Origin: Siderastrea radians
Lineage: Eukaryota > Cnidaria > Anthozoa > Scleractinia > Rhizangiidae
DNA: 64,000 bases
Assembly: GCA_964017195.1 (NCBI GenBank)
Contig: OZ024887.1
Span: 682,001 to 746,000 of the forward strand
Reading direction: 5' to 3'
Shown one piece after another: positions 36,646 through 47,436 of the stretch (its first letter is position 1; each line of letters starts with the position of its first letter). A model generated the notes under the pieces. That model had not been told where the DNA came from and searched no databases. It saw only the letters and a program-made list of their open reading frames with translations. Both the position numbers and the translations under genes were made by a program.

Positions 36646-37574
36646 GGGTGAAAAAAGTTAGATGATATGAGAGGAACAGCTTGTAAATAGAGTTGCCTCC
36701 TTTGAGGGTTAAAATAAATTAAAACTGTGCCCATAAAAAGATATTCTGGTGCCTCTTAGGGCTCAGATGAGCGTCTGCTTCACTTTTAGACGGAAACCAG
36801 CCTACAAAGAAGCCTTTTTTCTCAACTGAACTGTATGAAAACAACAGTGATACTATACACTGCTTGCCTTCATGGGGACGTTACATCCAGCCCTCATATT
36901 TGGGTTCACTTGACAGATGTACCTTGAGCACAAAGCTTAGTTAGAAGCGACATTTATTAGAAAAAATTAATAGCTCGGCTGACCATGTTCTGAAATTTCT
37001 TTACAGCATTTTAAGTTACATGCAACTGCACGAGAGTACATTTTATCTTCCATGGACAAAAGCTATTTGGATGATTGATTTCTACTAGAAGTCACTGCGC
37101 CAAGTGTCCAAACTCAACTCCGCTGTTAGAAATGCAACTGAAGTGTTTCTGTATGTTATTGTCAAGGAGGATACCTAGGTAGTTATGTAATTCTGTTAGA
37201 TAGAGAAAAACGAGAGAAGACTTTCCTGTCAAACGAAACAACACGACAGCCGATCTAGAGACTAAGCCGGCTCCATCTACCTTTGCAATTTTCCCCACCA
37301 TTCCATTTACTGGTAAGTCTACATTATTTTGAAAAATTAAAAAAATTGAATGAAATTAGTTGTTGTGTTGTCTGTTACAGTTCAGATCAAAAGTTCCGTA
37401 ATCTTTTTCACGCGTTCACATTCTGGTGTGCGAAGAAAAGATTGCAAAGAGTTTTGATAGGCTGAATTAGATGGCTGTCCATAGTAGAGGTGTCCGTGTT
37501 ACGGGGGTGTACGTAAGCTCTACACTGATTCCGTTGTTAACAGTGTTCTTGATTCTCGGTTTGCCTAAATAGAG

Positions 37575-37800
37575 TTAAACTTTATATGCAAGTCTAAAAT
37601 AGTGAGTCTTTAACTGTCCCTTAAAAATATTATAATTGTCCTGCATTCTAATGTCCTCCGGTAAAATGTTCCAGATTTTGGGCGCTGCTGTTTTAAAAGC
37701 CCTGTCTCCCAGTGTCTTCTTTCATCGTGCACTGTAGTCCTCTAGTAACATACCCCCGTCCGATCTAAGATTATACCTGGATGTCCTCCTGGAGATAGAT
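37575..37800 (-). pseudogene. Non-LTR retrotransposon ORF C terminus with in-frame stop
   Basis: The minus-strand frame reads SRRTSRYNLRSDGG, a few residues, a TGA stop, then LGDRAFKTAAPKIWNILP and a final YFRLAYKV before TAA at 37577-37575. This is the same GDR(A/S)F-AAPK-WN signature as at 17956 but from a different lineage. Truncated and inactivated. Confidence 0.7.
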
Positions 37801-40599
37801 AGAGTAGATCAGTTTACCACATTGTGAAATCGAAATATAATATCAACAACAAAGAAATCCCATCTTTTCATAGTTTTCTACAAACAATCTTTCACGAAAG
37901 CAGGTTTCGCAATACGTTGCTGTATTACGCAATTATGGAACTGGTTTGTTTTGAGGCATACTTGTAGTTGAAGCATGTTTTGTGGAAGCATATTGTTTTG
38001 AAGCACGTTTGTAATGTGAAAAGTACTTGTTGTGCCCATTCATGAAATGTACTTTGAGCTTAACGCTATTTTAGCATTCTAAGACTCACGTACACAACGA
38101 GACAACTGAAAAAGGAATTGAGTAATAACCTGCCAAGAGCCGCAAAAGTGGCCAAGGAAAAGAGGAATAACAAAACACGTGAAAATGATTCACAATCATG
38201 TGATTTCCTTTCGCTGCTTTCGCTCACTCACGCCACTGCTCGTACGCGCTTATACTTAAAAGGTCAAGATATTTGTGATATTCCTTATCGGTTTTCTTTT
38301 CTAATAATTATGATCTGCAAACTATTTGAAATGAAAACAGAGCTGGTCAAGTTTTGTTCAACCCTTTGAACTGTCCAATTTGCACCACCCCCTCTCTAAT
38401 TTGGCTTCCTAGTATTTCTTTTATGTTTTCCCTCACAGAATCAGTGCGACCATTATTTTGAGGTATGATTTACGTTTAAACGAGCCTCAAAAGATTACAA
38501 AACGTGACCTAGGCCGCCGTAACAATATTTTCGTTTAAACAGGATTTCCAATGGGTTTCCTTTACATGAACGTGTTTCCGTTTCAGTTAATTTGAGTTTC
38601 CGTGTTCTTATCGCCGCCCACACGCCTCACACGAGCTGCAAGAGCTGCGAAGCTGCATGAGTCAGCAAATCGTTACAAGAAGAAGGCGAGTCAGCGACTT
38701 TGGCTTGTGTGTTGATCGTCGTAAAAACGTAGTGCGTTCAGCGCTTGTAGCTCTGTGGCTTTTAATGATTTTGCTGTAAGACTAATTCTGCCGGATTTAC
38801 TCCTCAAAATGCTGACTGGAATCAAGCCACTAAGAGTTCAATACCATAATCCTTTCTCATACTACCTGTAATTTATCGTCCCCTTCTGATTTCAGACAAA
38901 AACCCTAGAATGCAATCGACAGCTCGTTCGCCACTTTCCATTATTTCCAATCCAGGTATAATGTGTTCAAACTCCACCTCTAGGGGTGGATAATGTACAG
39001 GGGTGTACCCTTCTTTATAAGTACCATTATAAAATCAGAGTTTTAATGCCTTATGCGAACAAAGGAATAAGAGTTATATTCTCGTTCTTAATCATAGAGT
39101 GCTGTCTCTTCAGTTAAACCTGTCCCTAAGAATAAAAGTAAGTGAAAGATCGTGACACAATTCACAGCGTACGCCGATCTTGTACCACCGTATGACAAGC
39201 ACAAGTTGACGGATTATGTTGTTATGCAATCGTTCTAGAAAACACTTGTTTCTGCCTTTGCATTAAAACAAGAAAGGGAGTGAACACAACCTTGACAAGT
39301 AGCTCGATCACATGCGCCCTTTTCACATGTTTGCTCCGATGAGAAATTACCCGCAACTAAAAATAACATTTTTGTAACCCCTTGCAAGCCTGTAAAGCTG
39401 ACAAAACAAGTAGAATGCGTCAAGCAGAGAAATTAAGAAGCAAGGGGTAACGATTCTTGGGTGGGGCGAGGGGATGTCCATCGTAGAATCCCGTTTGTAA
39501 GAGTGGTTCCAATACCTATTTACCCCAAGAAAAACCAAAATTTTGTCAGGCTTAAACGACAACTCGCCCGCCCTGTCCAATTCCTCTTTTCTTCTCTTGA
39601 TAGTTTTCATCAATGCGACTTTGCCCCGTTTTCTACCAACAGTTTCTCGTCTGAAATGACACCTTGCGACGAATCTTCAGGATCCGGCAGACAATTGCTG
39701 ACAACGAGTATTAGTCTGTCTGTCGAACGCTTGAGTTTCTGAACCGCACAGCGAGACTCACTTGATATTTGTAGGAAAATCCATCTTTTTATTCTCAATC
39801 TGATGGCATTTCCATTTCATATTTGGCTTTGCTGCCGTCCCTGTCGTGTCCTTGACAGCCTTTACATAGTAAATTCAGTCCGTGCTTACACTTATGCCAC
39901 TACCACACTACCACGACAGGTGAACTATGCTACTCTCGATGATATCTCCAATTATTACAAGTTGTCTGTGCTGTCCTGCACTAGTTCGCTTTCCTATTCC
40001 AAGCGCTCCTGACATATAATTACCCCAGCCCACCCCGCAGTCTCTTCTCCAGGCTAAATCGCTGATCAGTGAGTAGGCTAGCCTAAATCATCCGCACTTG
40101 CAATCCACAGCCGAATCAGCGAACACTGGATTCTCCATCATCTCTCGTCCTTATAAGCCGTTTTGGACATTACCCAGTCAAACAAATTGAGGAATAACAG
40201 AAGCGAACTGGAGGCACCTCTGTCTCTTCCCAGTCTTTATCTCTATGGGTCAGTCATAGCACTTAGTTAACAAGTGAAACCTTCGTTCCCGGGCATCACC
40301 CTGCTCCGATTAATGGTTGATGATGCATATCTGGTACGCTACTAAACGACGAATGAAATTCTACATAAAATTCTACATAAGTTGTGTAGAGTTAAACTAA
40401 CGCCTTGTCTCAAAGTTCACAAATTGGATTTGTGGGGTAGATGATCACTCCTTGACTGTCCAACTGATGAGAGCCTGCCATTCTGATGTGTGTTTTTGTT
40501 TGCAAACGCATACCCTTTGATGCGTTTTGCCTATTGTTCATCATCGGCTGTAACGATCAAAACGCTGATGAAATCGGTGACGTTGGAAAACAACGTAGT

Positions 40600-40601
40600 C
40601 A

Positions 40602-40662
<61 letters not shown>

Positions 40663-40720
40663 TAATAACAATAATAATTAACTTTATTTATACACGGTGA
40701 TAATTTCAATAAATTGGTTT
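40600..40720 (-). repeat. (AAT)n microsatellite tail and retroelement 3' end
   Basis: An AAT array of about 75 bp (40603-40678) abuts, on the minus strand, the sequence ACCGTGTATAAATAAAGTTA. The same ACCGTGTTTAAATAAA motif occurs at 45175-45196 and 61955, each with a different microsatellite tail. Confidence 0.6.
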
Positions 40721-41352
40721 TCAAACGAGCCGTGTTCACACTGAAGTCAATGTGGACGGGTAAAAAGGATACGAAAACGCTAGTGTGTGTACGGCAATGT
40801 GCTGCTAGGTTTTTGGGCATCTGAAAACGGAGACTTTTGAAAACGCATTAATGTGGGCGGAGCCTAAGTGCGACCATCTGATCAATGCAGAAACGATCTT
40901 TCAGAATCCCTTACTGTTTGAGCACTCGCCCCAAACCAGACCCAAGTCAGCCATCTCCCTCATGACAGTCCTTCACCAGGTTGTCTTTGTCCTTCCCCGC
41001 TTCCCTTTACCCAGAGTCCATCTGAGGGCTACTTAAGGGATTATATCCTGGTCCACCCTGAGTACGTGCAAGCTATCGGAGGCGTCAACATTTGATCTCA
41101 AGCATTACATTTTGGCTTTCTGTCTTCTTGTAGAGATCCCTCTGCGTTCGATAACTTTTTTGGTCACAAAAAAACTGGCAGAGTTTAGGGGAATTGATAG
41201 CAGTGTTATTAGAACATACTCCTTCCAGTCATGTGGAATAACTTCTTTCTTCCAATCAAATTCAACAAGCTATGTAGGACTTCCACTGTGCATGGACCTC
41301 CCTCGTTTAGTGCCATGCTTCGGAAGGGTGACCTGGTTATCATCCACCCCAG

Positions 41353-41474
41353 TAGCCTGTTCCAGGCGTTCAGATAGTGGAGCACGAGCGAAAAAGAAGG
41401 CGAGCGAAAGCTCCCCTCGTTTTTTCCCGGCTCTTTCGCTCGTGCTCCACTATCTGAACGCCTGGAACAGGCTA
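41353..41474. mobile_element. Palindromic MITE (TAGCCT ends)
   Basis: A 122-bp element with ~42-bp inverted arms starting TAGCCTGTTCCAGGCGTT, plus an internal inverted GCGAAAG segment. Flanking 9-mers CCACCCCAG and CCACTCCAG differ at one base. Related in ends and duplication length to the 32898 hairpin. Long ORFs on both strands here are read-through of the palindrome. Confidence 0.7.
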
Positions 41475-41475
41475 C

Positions 41476-42449
41476 CACTCCAGGAGCTTTCCCGTTCTTT
41501 ATCAATTGGAAAACAAGTAAAAGTTCACATACGTAGTTATATTGAGGTGATAGCACTAACTTACGTCCAAACCCAAACGGCCTGATTCCTACTAATTGCC
41601 AAGTTCGATTCAGTGAAGTGAAAAAGAAAAAAAAAAGACACCTTTGCTTTGTGAGAAAACGTTTGGTCATGAAAACTTGACATGGAACTTTGGAATGAAA
41701 ATATGTTTACAACGGTATGTTAACAAAACGCCATACCGTATAGAAACGTTTTGGTCTGATATGTAAAATCGTGTTAATTGTTGCGACATAAACATTGGTA
41801 CAAATCTATTTTTCGCAATGTGAGTTTGCATGGTTCAGTTCTCTAGAGAATTTAGGAGACTCGCCACGGCCCTGAGAGGACGTGCCTTAAAAATTACGTC
41901 GGCACATGGTAAAGAACCCTAATATAACGAAGTGTCAGTGAACTGGAAAGCGTTCGTTATAATAGGGGCTCGTTGTTATTGGAAGTCCGTTATAATGAAT
42001 TTAAATTGTGGAAAAGCGACTAAAAGCTTTGTTGCATCGAAGTTTGGCACTGTGTCAACCCTTTTTCTTATCATTATGAAATCGAAAAAAAAAACACACA
42101 CACACACATTGGCACTAATTGACGATTAAAATTAATGTTCCATTTTTGTAAAAAAAAAAAAAAAAGGATTTAGGTGCACAGAAAGTGTTACTGTAAGACC
42201 CTTTAAAGTTCTTTCATTCTTTCACAGATAAAACGGTTAAAAATTGATTGTGGCTCGTTCTTCTGTGCCAACGATACACTGTTCAACATTTGTTGAGCAA
42301 CAAACGAGGGTCAAATCTTGCAATTGCTGACATTCTATGTTTCGCATTTTGGACATTCAACTGACAGATCCTTTTATCAATCACGAAAGGATGATCCTCT
42401 GGATACTGACTGAATTCGAATGGATCCAAGAATAGTCATTGTAGCAATG
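41476..42449. other. No gene; Tigger-like remnant and A-rich tracts
   Basis: Contains a decayed Tigger-type stretch near 41925-42000 (CGTTATAATAGGGGCTCGTT) and (CA)n and poly-A tracts at 42085-42165. Confidence 0.5.
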
Positions 42450-42492
42450 GTAGTGGTAGTATTGTAGTCTGAAACTGAGTCGTAAAGATCAG

Positions 42493-43482
42493 ATGGCCTC
42501 TTTAGACTACTTCATTACCGAAAATGAAATTGTTACAGCCGCGAAGAGAATGAAAAATAACAAATCGTCGTTCTCAGACAAAATAAAAAATGAAATGATC
42601 AGAGCTAGCCTTCAAGACATGATGCCCGTATATCTTAAACTTTTTAATTCAATTCTTATTTCAGGTAAAATGCCCGAGACGTGGTGTCGCGGCCTTATTA
42701 CATCAATATATAAATCAGCTAGAAGTGATCCGTCAAATTATCGGGGAATTTGTGTTTCAAGCTGTCTAGGAAAATTGTTTTGTTCTATTTTAACCCAAAG
42801 ACTGCTAAAGCATGTCAACTCGTGTACTAACATTCTCCACAATTCCCAGATTGGTTTCCTACCAAACAATCGTACAGCAGACCATGCCCTCACAATAAGA
42901 ACGTTAGTAGATAAATATGTGCATAACCGCAACGAGAAAATATGTGCTTGTTTCGTAGATTTCAAAAAAGCTTTCGACTCAATTTGGCATGTTGGTTTCT
43001 TATATAAGTTGTTACAAATAAATGTCGGAGGGTGCTTTTACAATTTGATTAAGAGTTTGTACTCAAACTCCACATGCTCTATAAAGCTTGGACAAAATCA
43101 AACACGACCCTTTCAATATGCCAGAGGTGTACGACAAGGTTGTATTTTAAGTCCGTTACTGCTTAACCTTTTTATTAATAATATACCTTTCTCTTTCGAA
43201 GAAACTTTATCTGACCCCTTTGTCTTTCCAAACGGCACGAAATTAAATTCTCTTTTATATGCGGACGATCTAGTAATATTATCAAGATCCAAAATAGGAT
43301 TGCAAAATTGCTTAAACATGTTATCTTCCTATCGCAGTTCATGGATGTTAAGTATCAATCCTAAAAAGACTAAAGTTATGATCTTCCAAAAACGCGCAAA
43401 AAGATGTACTGAGTATAGTTTTCATATTGACGATGAAAACATTGAAGTTGTTCAGAATTACACCTACTTAGGAACCAGTTAA
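42493..43482 (+). pseudogene. Reverse transcriptase domain fragment of copy 1
   Basis: 329 codons. RT motifs in order are an N-terminal block with YRGICVSS, FVDFKKAFDSIW (motif A), GVRQGCILSPLLLNLFINN (motif B) and LLYADDLVILS (motif C, catalytic YADD), then the thumb. This is a typical non-LTR enzyme, used for target-primed reverse transcription. Compared with copy 2, a +2 change near 43478 (YLGTS, then stop) breaks the frame. Confidence 0.9.
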
Positions 43483-43519
43483 TCTCTTCAACAGGAAACT
43501 TTTCATTGGCGCTCGAGAA

Positions 43520-43909
43520 ATGAAAGAGAAGGCTGTCCACGCTCTTTTCAGCCTCAGAAAACACACACATATCAGCAATCTGTCCCCATTCCTTGCAAAT
43601 AAACTTTTTGACGCTATGATCTCTCCAATTTTAACTTACAACAGTGAAATCTGGGGAGTATATACCAAGCCTGATTTCAAGTCTTGGGACAGTTCACAGA
43701 TTGAAAAAGCTCATCTCCAGTACTGTAAACGTTACTTAGAAGTAAGTAGTAAGGCATCGAATGTAGCTTGTAGAGCTGAGCTTGGAAAGTTTCCTCTTAT
43801 AATAGCTGTTAATCAAAAAATAATTAATTACACCTTATATCTCCACAATAAGGAAAATGACTCTATTGTTAAACTAATCTTTTTAATGTCATCTGAGCTT
43901 CAGTCATAA
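43520..43909 (+). pseudogene. Retrotransposon copy 1, post-RT fragment
   Basis: Continues the ORF after the break at 43478: an HALFSLRKHTHISNLSP segment and a YNSEIWGVY motif, the region that follows the RT thumb in these elements. A one-base deletion near 43520 relative to copy 2 also affects this join. It ends at a TAA that both copies share. Confidence 0.8.
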
Positions 43910-43940
43910 CACCAGCAAAAATAGTTTTTACTCTAATGTT

Positions 43941-44510
43941 ATGAGGATGTCTGAATATTATAATTTGCCTGATTTTGACCCTACTCTCTTAACTGATGCT
44001 AAGATTAAACACTATGTAAGTCTTATGCAACAAAACTATATTTCACACTGGCAACATACTATTCGAAACTCTAAGAAATTAGAATTCTATAACACTTTTA
44101 TGGACGAATATACGCCTTCCTGCTATTTAGATCTTACAACAAAACTAAATAACAGGAAAGAATTAGTGAAACTTAGAATAGGTAATCATAAATTATTGAT
44201 CGAAGCTGGCAGATATGATCAAATCCCAAGGGATAATAGACTCTGCCCTACGTGTAAATCAAACCAAATTGAAGATGAAATTCATTTACTTTTCCATTGT
44301 ACTAAATACTGTAGTATTAGAGATGAATTGTACAAAAAAATAGAGAACCAAATACCAAACATAACACAATTACCTCCTATGCAAGCCACCAAAAAATTAA
44401 TGAATTCTGATAGTTATTATTTAAATACTCAACTGATGAAGTTCATTTTGAGATGCTTATCTTTACGAAATAATCTTCTATCGAATGAAAGTAATGTAAC
44501 GCATACATAA
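43941..44510 (+). pseudogene. Retrotransposon copy 1, C-terminal fragment with CCHC-like motif
   Basis: Encodes 189 codons including LCPTCKSN...DEIHLLFHCTKY, the Cys-x2-Cys...His...His/Cys zinc-binding motif found at the C terminus of many RTs of this type. It starts in a different frame from the preceding fragment. Confidence 0.85.
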
Positions 44511-44632
44511 TTGCTTTTTTTCCTATTACATGATTATGATTGTTATAAGTTTCGCTTTGGTTAAGTTTTACGCTTTTGCAATACTGTATGTACTTATAGT
44601 CATGCAAATAAAGCTTGTTGTTGTTGTTGATA

Positions 44633-44676
44633 GTAGTGGTAGAGGAAGTAGTAGTAGTAGTAGTAGTAGTAGCAGT

Positions 44677-44707
<31 letters not shown>

Positions 44708-45160
44708 CATAACAGTAGCCGTCTGTAGCAGTGGTAGAAGTAGCAGCAGCAGGAGCAGTAGTAACAGAAGCAGTAGTAGAAGCAGTAGCAGCAGTAACAG
44801 CAGCAGTAGCAGTTGGCTAGCAGCAGCAGCAGTAGCAGCAACAGCAGCAGTCTGTAGCAGCAGTAGCAGTAGCAATAGCAGCAGTCACAGCAGCAGCAGC
44901 GGTACCAGCAGTAACAGCAGCGGTAGCAGCAGTATGTAGCAGCAGTAACAGCAGAACTAGCAGCAGTATCATTAGCAGCAGCAGCAGTAGCAGTAGTAGC
45001 AGCAGTAGCAGCAGTAGCAGCAGTTGTAGTAGCAGTAGCAACAGTAGTAGTAGCAGCTGCAGTCTATAGCAGTAGCAGTAGCATAAGTGACAGCAGTAGC
45101 AGTGGCAGAAGCAGTCTGTAGCAACAGCAGTAGGAGCAGCAGTAGCAGCAGTCTATAGGT
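44633..45160. repeat. Compound AGC/AGT trinucleotide array
   Basis: About 520 bp of AGC, AGT and AAC triplets. A longer motif, AGCAGTCTGTAGCAGCAGTA and variants, recurs near 44848, 44928, 45055, 45110 and 45150, giving a loose higher-order period. The long poly-Leu, poly-Ser and poly-Ala frames are artefacts of the repeat. Confidence 0.9.
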
Positions 45161-45290
45161 AAGGTAAGGTAAGGTAACTTTATTTAAACACGGTATTTCC
45201 TTCAGGTATACATTTACATTGAAGTATAGAAAAAACTAACTTCCTAACTAATCTAAAAACTAATATAAAAGAAACTAAAATAATAAAGAT
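45160..45290 (-). repeat. Retroelement 3' end with (ACCTT)n tail
   Basis: On the minus strand the 3' end reads ACCGTGTTTAAATAAAGTTA followed by (CCTTA)n. Matches the 3' motif at 40690 and 61955. Confidence 0.55.
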
Positions 45291-45682
45291 GTAGTAGTAT
45301 AGCAGTAGTAGTAGTAGCAACACAAGGGTGGCGCTACTGGTGGAGCAGGTGGGGCAATTGCCTCACCATCTTTGGAGAACTCAAAATGGCGGCGGGCGGA
45401 GGTGAATCGTGTAACAACATCCTTTGACCAGATGATGGGGCACTAGGGTCCGCAAAATAAATATTTATGGGCTAGTAAAATGTCGGGAATAAGATCAGGT
45501 GTTGCAACAAAAACTTGAAAGAAGAAGGGAGTCAAGGAAGAAGCTATATACACCTATCGCTATGATTATGCTTTGAATCTTGCTGAGTGATACTGTTCAA
45601 AAGGTAAGAATCGTGCATGACACATTGGAAACGACAAGTGAAACATCTTAACTACTCACCATTGACCGCTCCCAACAAATGA

Positions 45683-45806
45683 GGCCTTGGCAGCTCAGTT
45701 GGTTAGAGCATCACACTAGCAGCGTGAAAGTCAAAGCCTCGAAAATTTTTTCAGGCTTAATCGCAGCTTCTTTAATTGAGTACATCACTGCAACGATCAT
45801 TCTTCG
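45683..45806 (+). mobile_element. tRNA-Ala-derived SINE
   Basis: The head TTGGCAGCTCAGTTGGTTAG fits the A box and D arm of a tRNA. A 5-bp stem with a 7-base loop CTAGCAG follows, giving an AGC (Ala) anticodon. The B-box region (GTCAAAGCCTCGAA) is degenerate, and the acceptor stem does not close. The body after it, TTTTTTCAGGCTTAATCGCA and CAACGATCATTCTTCG, is typical of anthozoan tRNA-SINEs as I recall them. So this is a SINE rather than a functional tRNA gene. Confidence 0.75.
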
Positions 45807-45961
45807 TTTGATAAACTAACGAAGTAGACACAGTATCAACAACAACAACAACAACAAGCTTTGTTTGCATGACTATAGGTACATACAGTATTGCAAAAGC
45901 GTAAAACTTAACTAAAGCGAAACTTATAACAATCATAATCATGTAATAGGAAAAACAGCAA

Positions 45962-46531
45962 TTATGTATGCGTTATATTATTTTCATTCGATAGAAGATT
46001 ATTTCGTAAAGATAAGCATCTCAAAATGAACTTCATCAGTTGAGTATTTAAATAATAATTATCAGAATTCATTAATTTTTTGGTGGCTTGCATAGGAGGT
46101 AATTGTGTTATGTTTGGTATTTGGTTCTCTATTTTTTTGGAAAATTCATCTCTAAAACTACAGTATTTAGTACAATGGAAAAGTAAATGAATTTCATCTT
46201 CAATTTGGTTTGATTTACACGTAGGGCAGAGTCTATTATCCCTTAGGATTTGATCATATCTGCCAGTTTCGATCAATAATTTATGATTACCTATTCTAAG
46301 TTACACTAATTCTTTCCTGTTATTTAGTTTTGTTGTAAGATCTAAATAGCAGGAAGGCGTATATTCGTCCTTAAAAGTGTTATAGAATTCTAATTTCTTA
46401 GAGTTTCGAATAGTATGTTGCCAGTGTGAAATATAGTTTTGTTGCATAAGACTTACATAGTGTTTAATCTTAGCATCAGTTAAGAGAGTAGGGTCAAAAT
46501 CAGGCAAATTATAATATTCAGACATCCTCAT
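45962..46531 (-). pseudogene. Retrotransposon copy 2, C-terminal fragment
   Basis: Same C-terminal region as copy 1 (LCPTCKSN, HLLFHCTKY). A single A-to-T change makes a TAA after KELV (46302-46304), absent from copy 1. Confidence 0.85.
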
Positions 46532-46648
46532 AACATTAGAGTAAAAACTATTTTTGCTGGTGTTATGACTGAAGCTCAGATGACATTAAAAAGATTAGTT
46601 TAACAATAGAGTCATTTTCCTTATTGTGGAGATATAAGGTGTAATTAA

Positions 46649-47390
46649 TTATTTTTGATTAACAGCTATTATAAGAGGAAACTTTCCAAGCTCAGCTCTA
46701 CAAGCTACATTCGATGCCTTACTACTTACTTCTAAGTAACGTTTACAGTACTGGAGATGAGCTTTTTCAATCTGTGAACTGTCCCAAGACTTGAAATCAG
46801 GCTTGGTATATACTCCCCAGATTTCACTGTTGTAAGTTAAAATTGGAGAGATCATAGCGTCAAAAAGTTTATTTGCAAGGAATGGGGACAGATTGCTGAT
46901 ATGTGTGTGTTTTCTGAGGCTGAAAAGAGCGTGGACAGCCTTCTCTTTCAATTTGTCAAGCGCCAATGAAAAGTTTCCTGTTGAAGAGATTAATGTTCCT
47001 AAGTAGGTGTAATTCTGAACAACTTCAATGTTTTCATCGTCAATATGAAAGCTATACTCAGTACATCTTTTTGCGCGTTTTTGGAAGATCATAACTTTAG
47101 TCGTTTTAGGATTGATACCGACTTAACGTCCATGAATTGCAATAGGAAGATAACATATTTAAGCAATTTTGCAATCCTACTTTGGATCTTGATAATATTA
47201 CTAGATCGTCCGCATATAAAAGAGAATTTAATTTCGCGCCGTTTGGTAAGACAAAGGGGTCAGATAAAGTTTCTTCGAAAGAGAAAGGTATATTATTAAT
47301 AAAAAGGTTAAACAGTAACGAACTTAAAATGCAACCTTGTCGTACACCTCTCAGTGGCATATTGAAAGGGTCGTGTTTGATTTTGTCCAA
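46649..47390 (-). pseudogene. Retrotransposon copy 2, RT motif B/C to thumb
   Basis: Contains GVRQGCILSSLLFNLFINN and LLYADDLVILS. A small insertion near 47115-47120 (a CGG-type addition relative to copy 1) shifts the frame after WTLS. The rest continues through YTYLGTLISSTGNFSLALDK, which is intact here but broken in copy 1. Confidence 0.85.
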
Positions 47391-47436
47391 ACTTTATAGA
47401 GCATGTAGAGTTTGAGTAGTGACACAGTAGACACAG

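Larger units (their letters stand above)
30249..40598. other. Gene desert between the Bcl-2-like gene and the retrotransposon cluster
   Basis: About 10 kb with no gene that I can support. It includes a (CG)n run at 31551-31567, a small repeated ACTTTAACGATA tract at 33190-33260, the hairpin at 32898, a retrotransposon C-terminal remnant at 37575 and a TATTG-tailed remnant near 36600. A weak minus-strand first-exon candidate (ATG at 37301, donor AAG|gtagat) could not be extended. Confidence 0.5.
42460..44632 (+). mobile_element. 5'-truncated non-LTR retrotransposon, copy 1
   Basis: Begins just upstream of the reverse transcriptase domain, lacks the endonuclease and ends in AATAAAGC plus (TTG)n at 44610-44630. 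GTAGTGGTAG occurs at both edges (42450-42459 and 44633-44642), a probable 10-bp target duplication, though the sequence is low complexity. The frame is broken in at least three places. Copy 2 lies inverted at 45834-47425. Confidence 0.85.
45834..47425 (-). mobile_element. 5'-truncated non-LTR retrotransposon, copy 2 (inverted)
   Basis: Same family as copy 1, opposite orientation. The (TTG)n 3' tail lies at the left (45834-45856), and the 5' truncation point lies near 47419 inside the RT domain. An exact 11-bp target duplication, AGTAGACACAG, flanks it (45823-45833 and 47426-47436). Fragments of the same ORF are seen at 47390-47106, 47092-46649, 46531-46301 and 46276-45962, broken by a frameshift near 47115, the shared frameshift near 46590 and a Lys-to-stop change near 46304. 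Confidence 0.9.

Noticed and set aside
37092..37301. Minus-strand first exon beginning MVGKIAK before a donor
   Set aside because: No downstream exon could be joined and no family is recognisable, so it is not listed as a gene.
40490..40820. Poly-Asn and poly-Tyr frames
   Set aside because: Translation of the AAT microsatellite.
41112..41670. Two opposite-strand ORFs of more than 150 codons
   Set aside because: Both read through the TAGCCT palindromic MITE; outside the palindrome they have no recognisable homology.
44443..45041. Long poly-Leu, poly-Ser and poly-Ala frames on both strands
   Set aside because: They are translations of the AGC/AGT triplet array in different frames; no non-repetitive coding sequence supports them.
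44633..45160. Possible CRISPR-like array (regularly repeated units)
   Set aside because: The DNA is eukaryotic, units are imperfect triplets without unique spacers, and no cas genes are present.
45683..45755. Functional tRNA-Ala gene
   Set aside because: Degenerate B box, no closing acceptor stem, and a SINE-type body follows directly.
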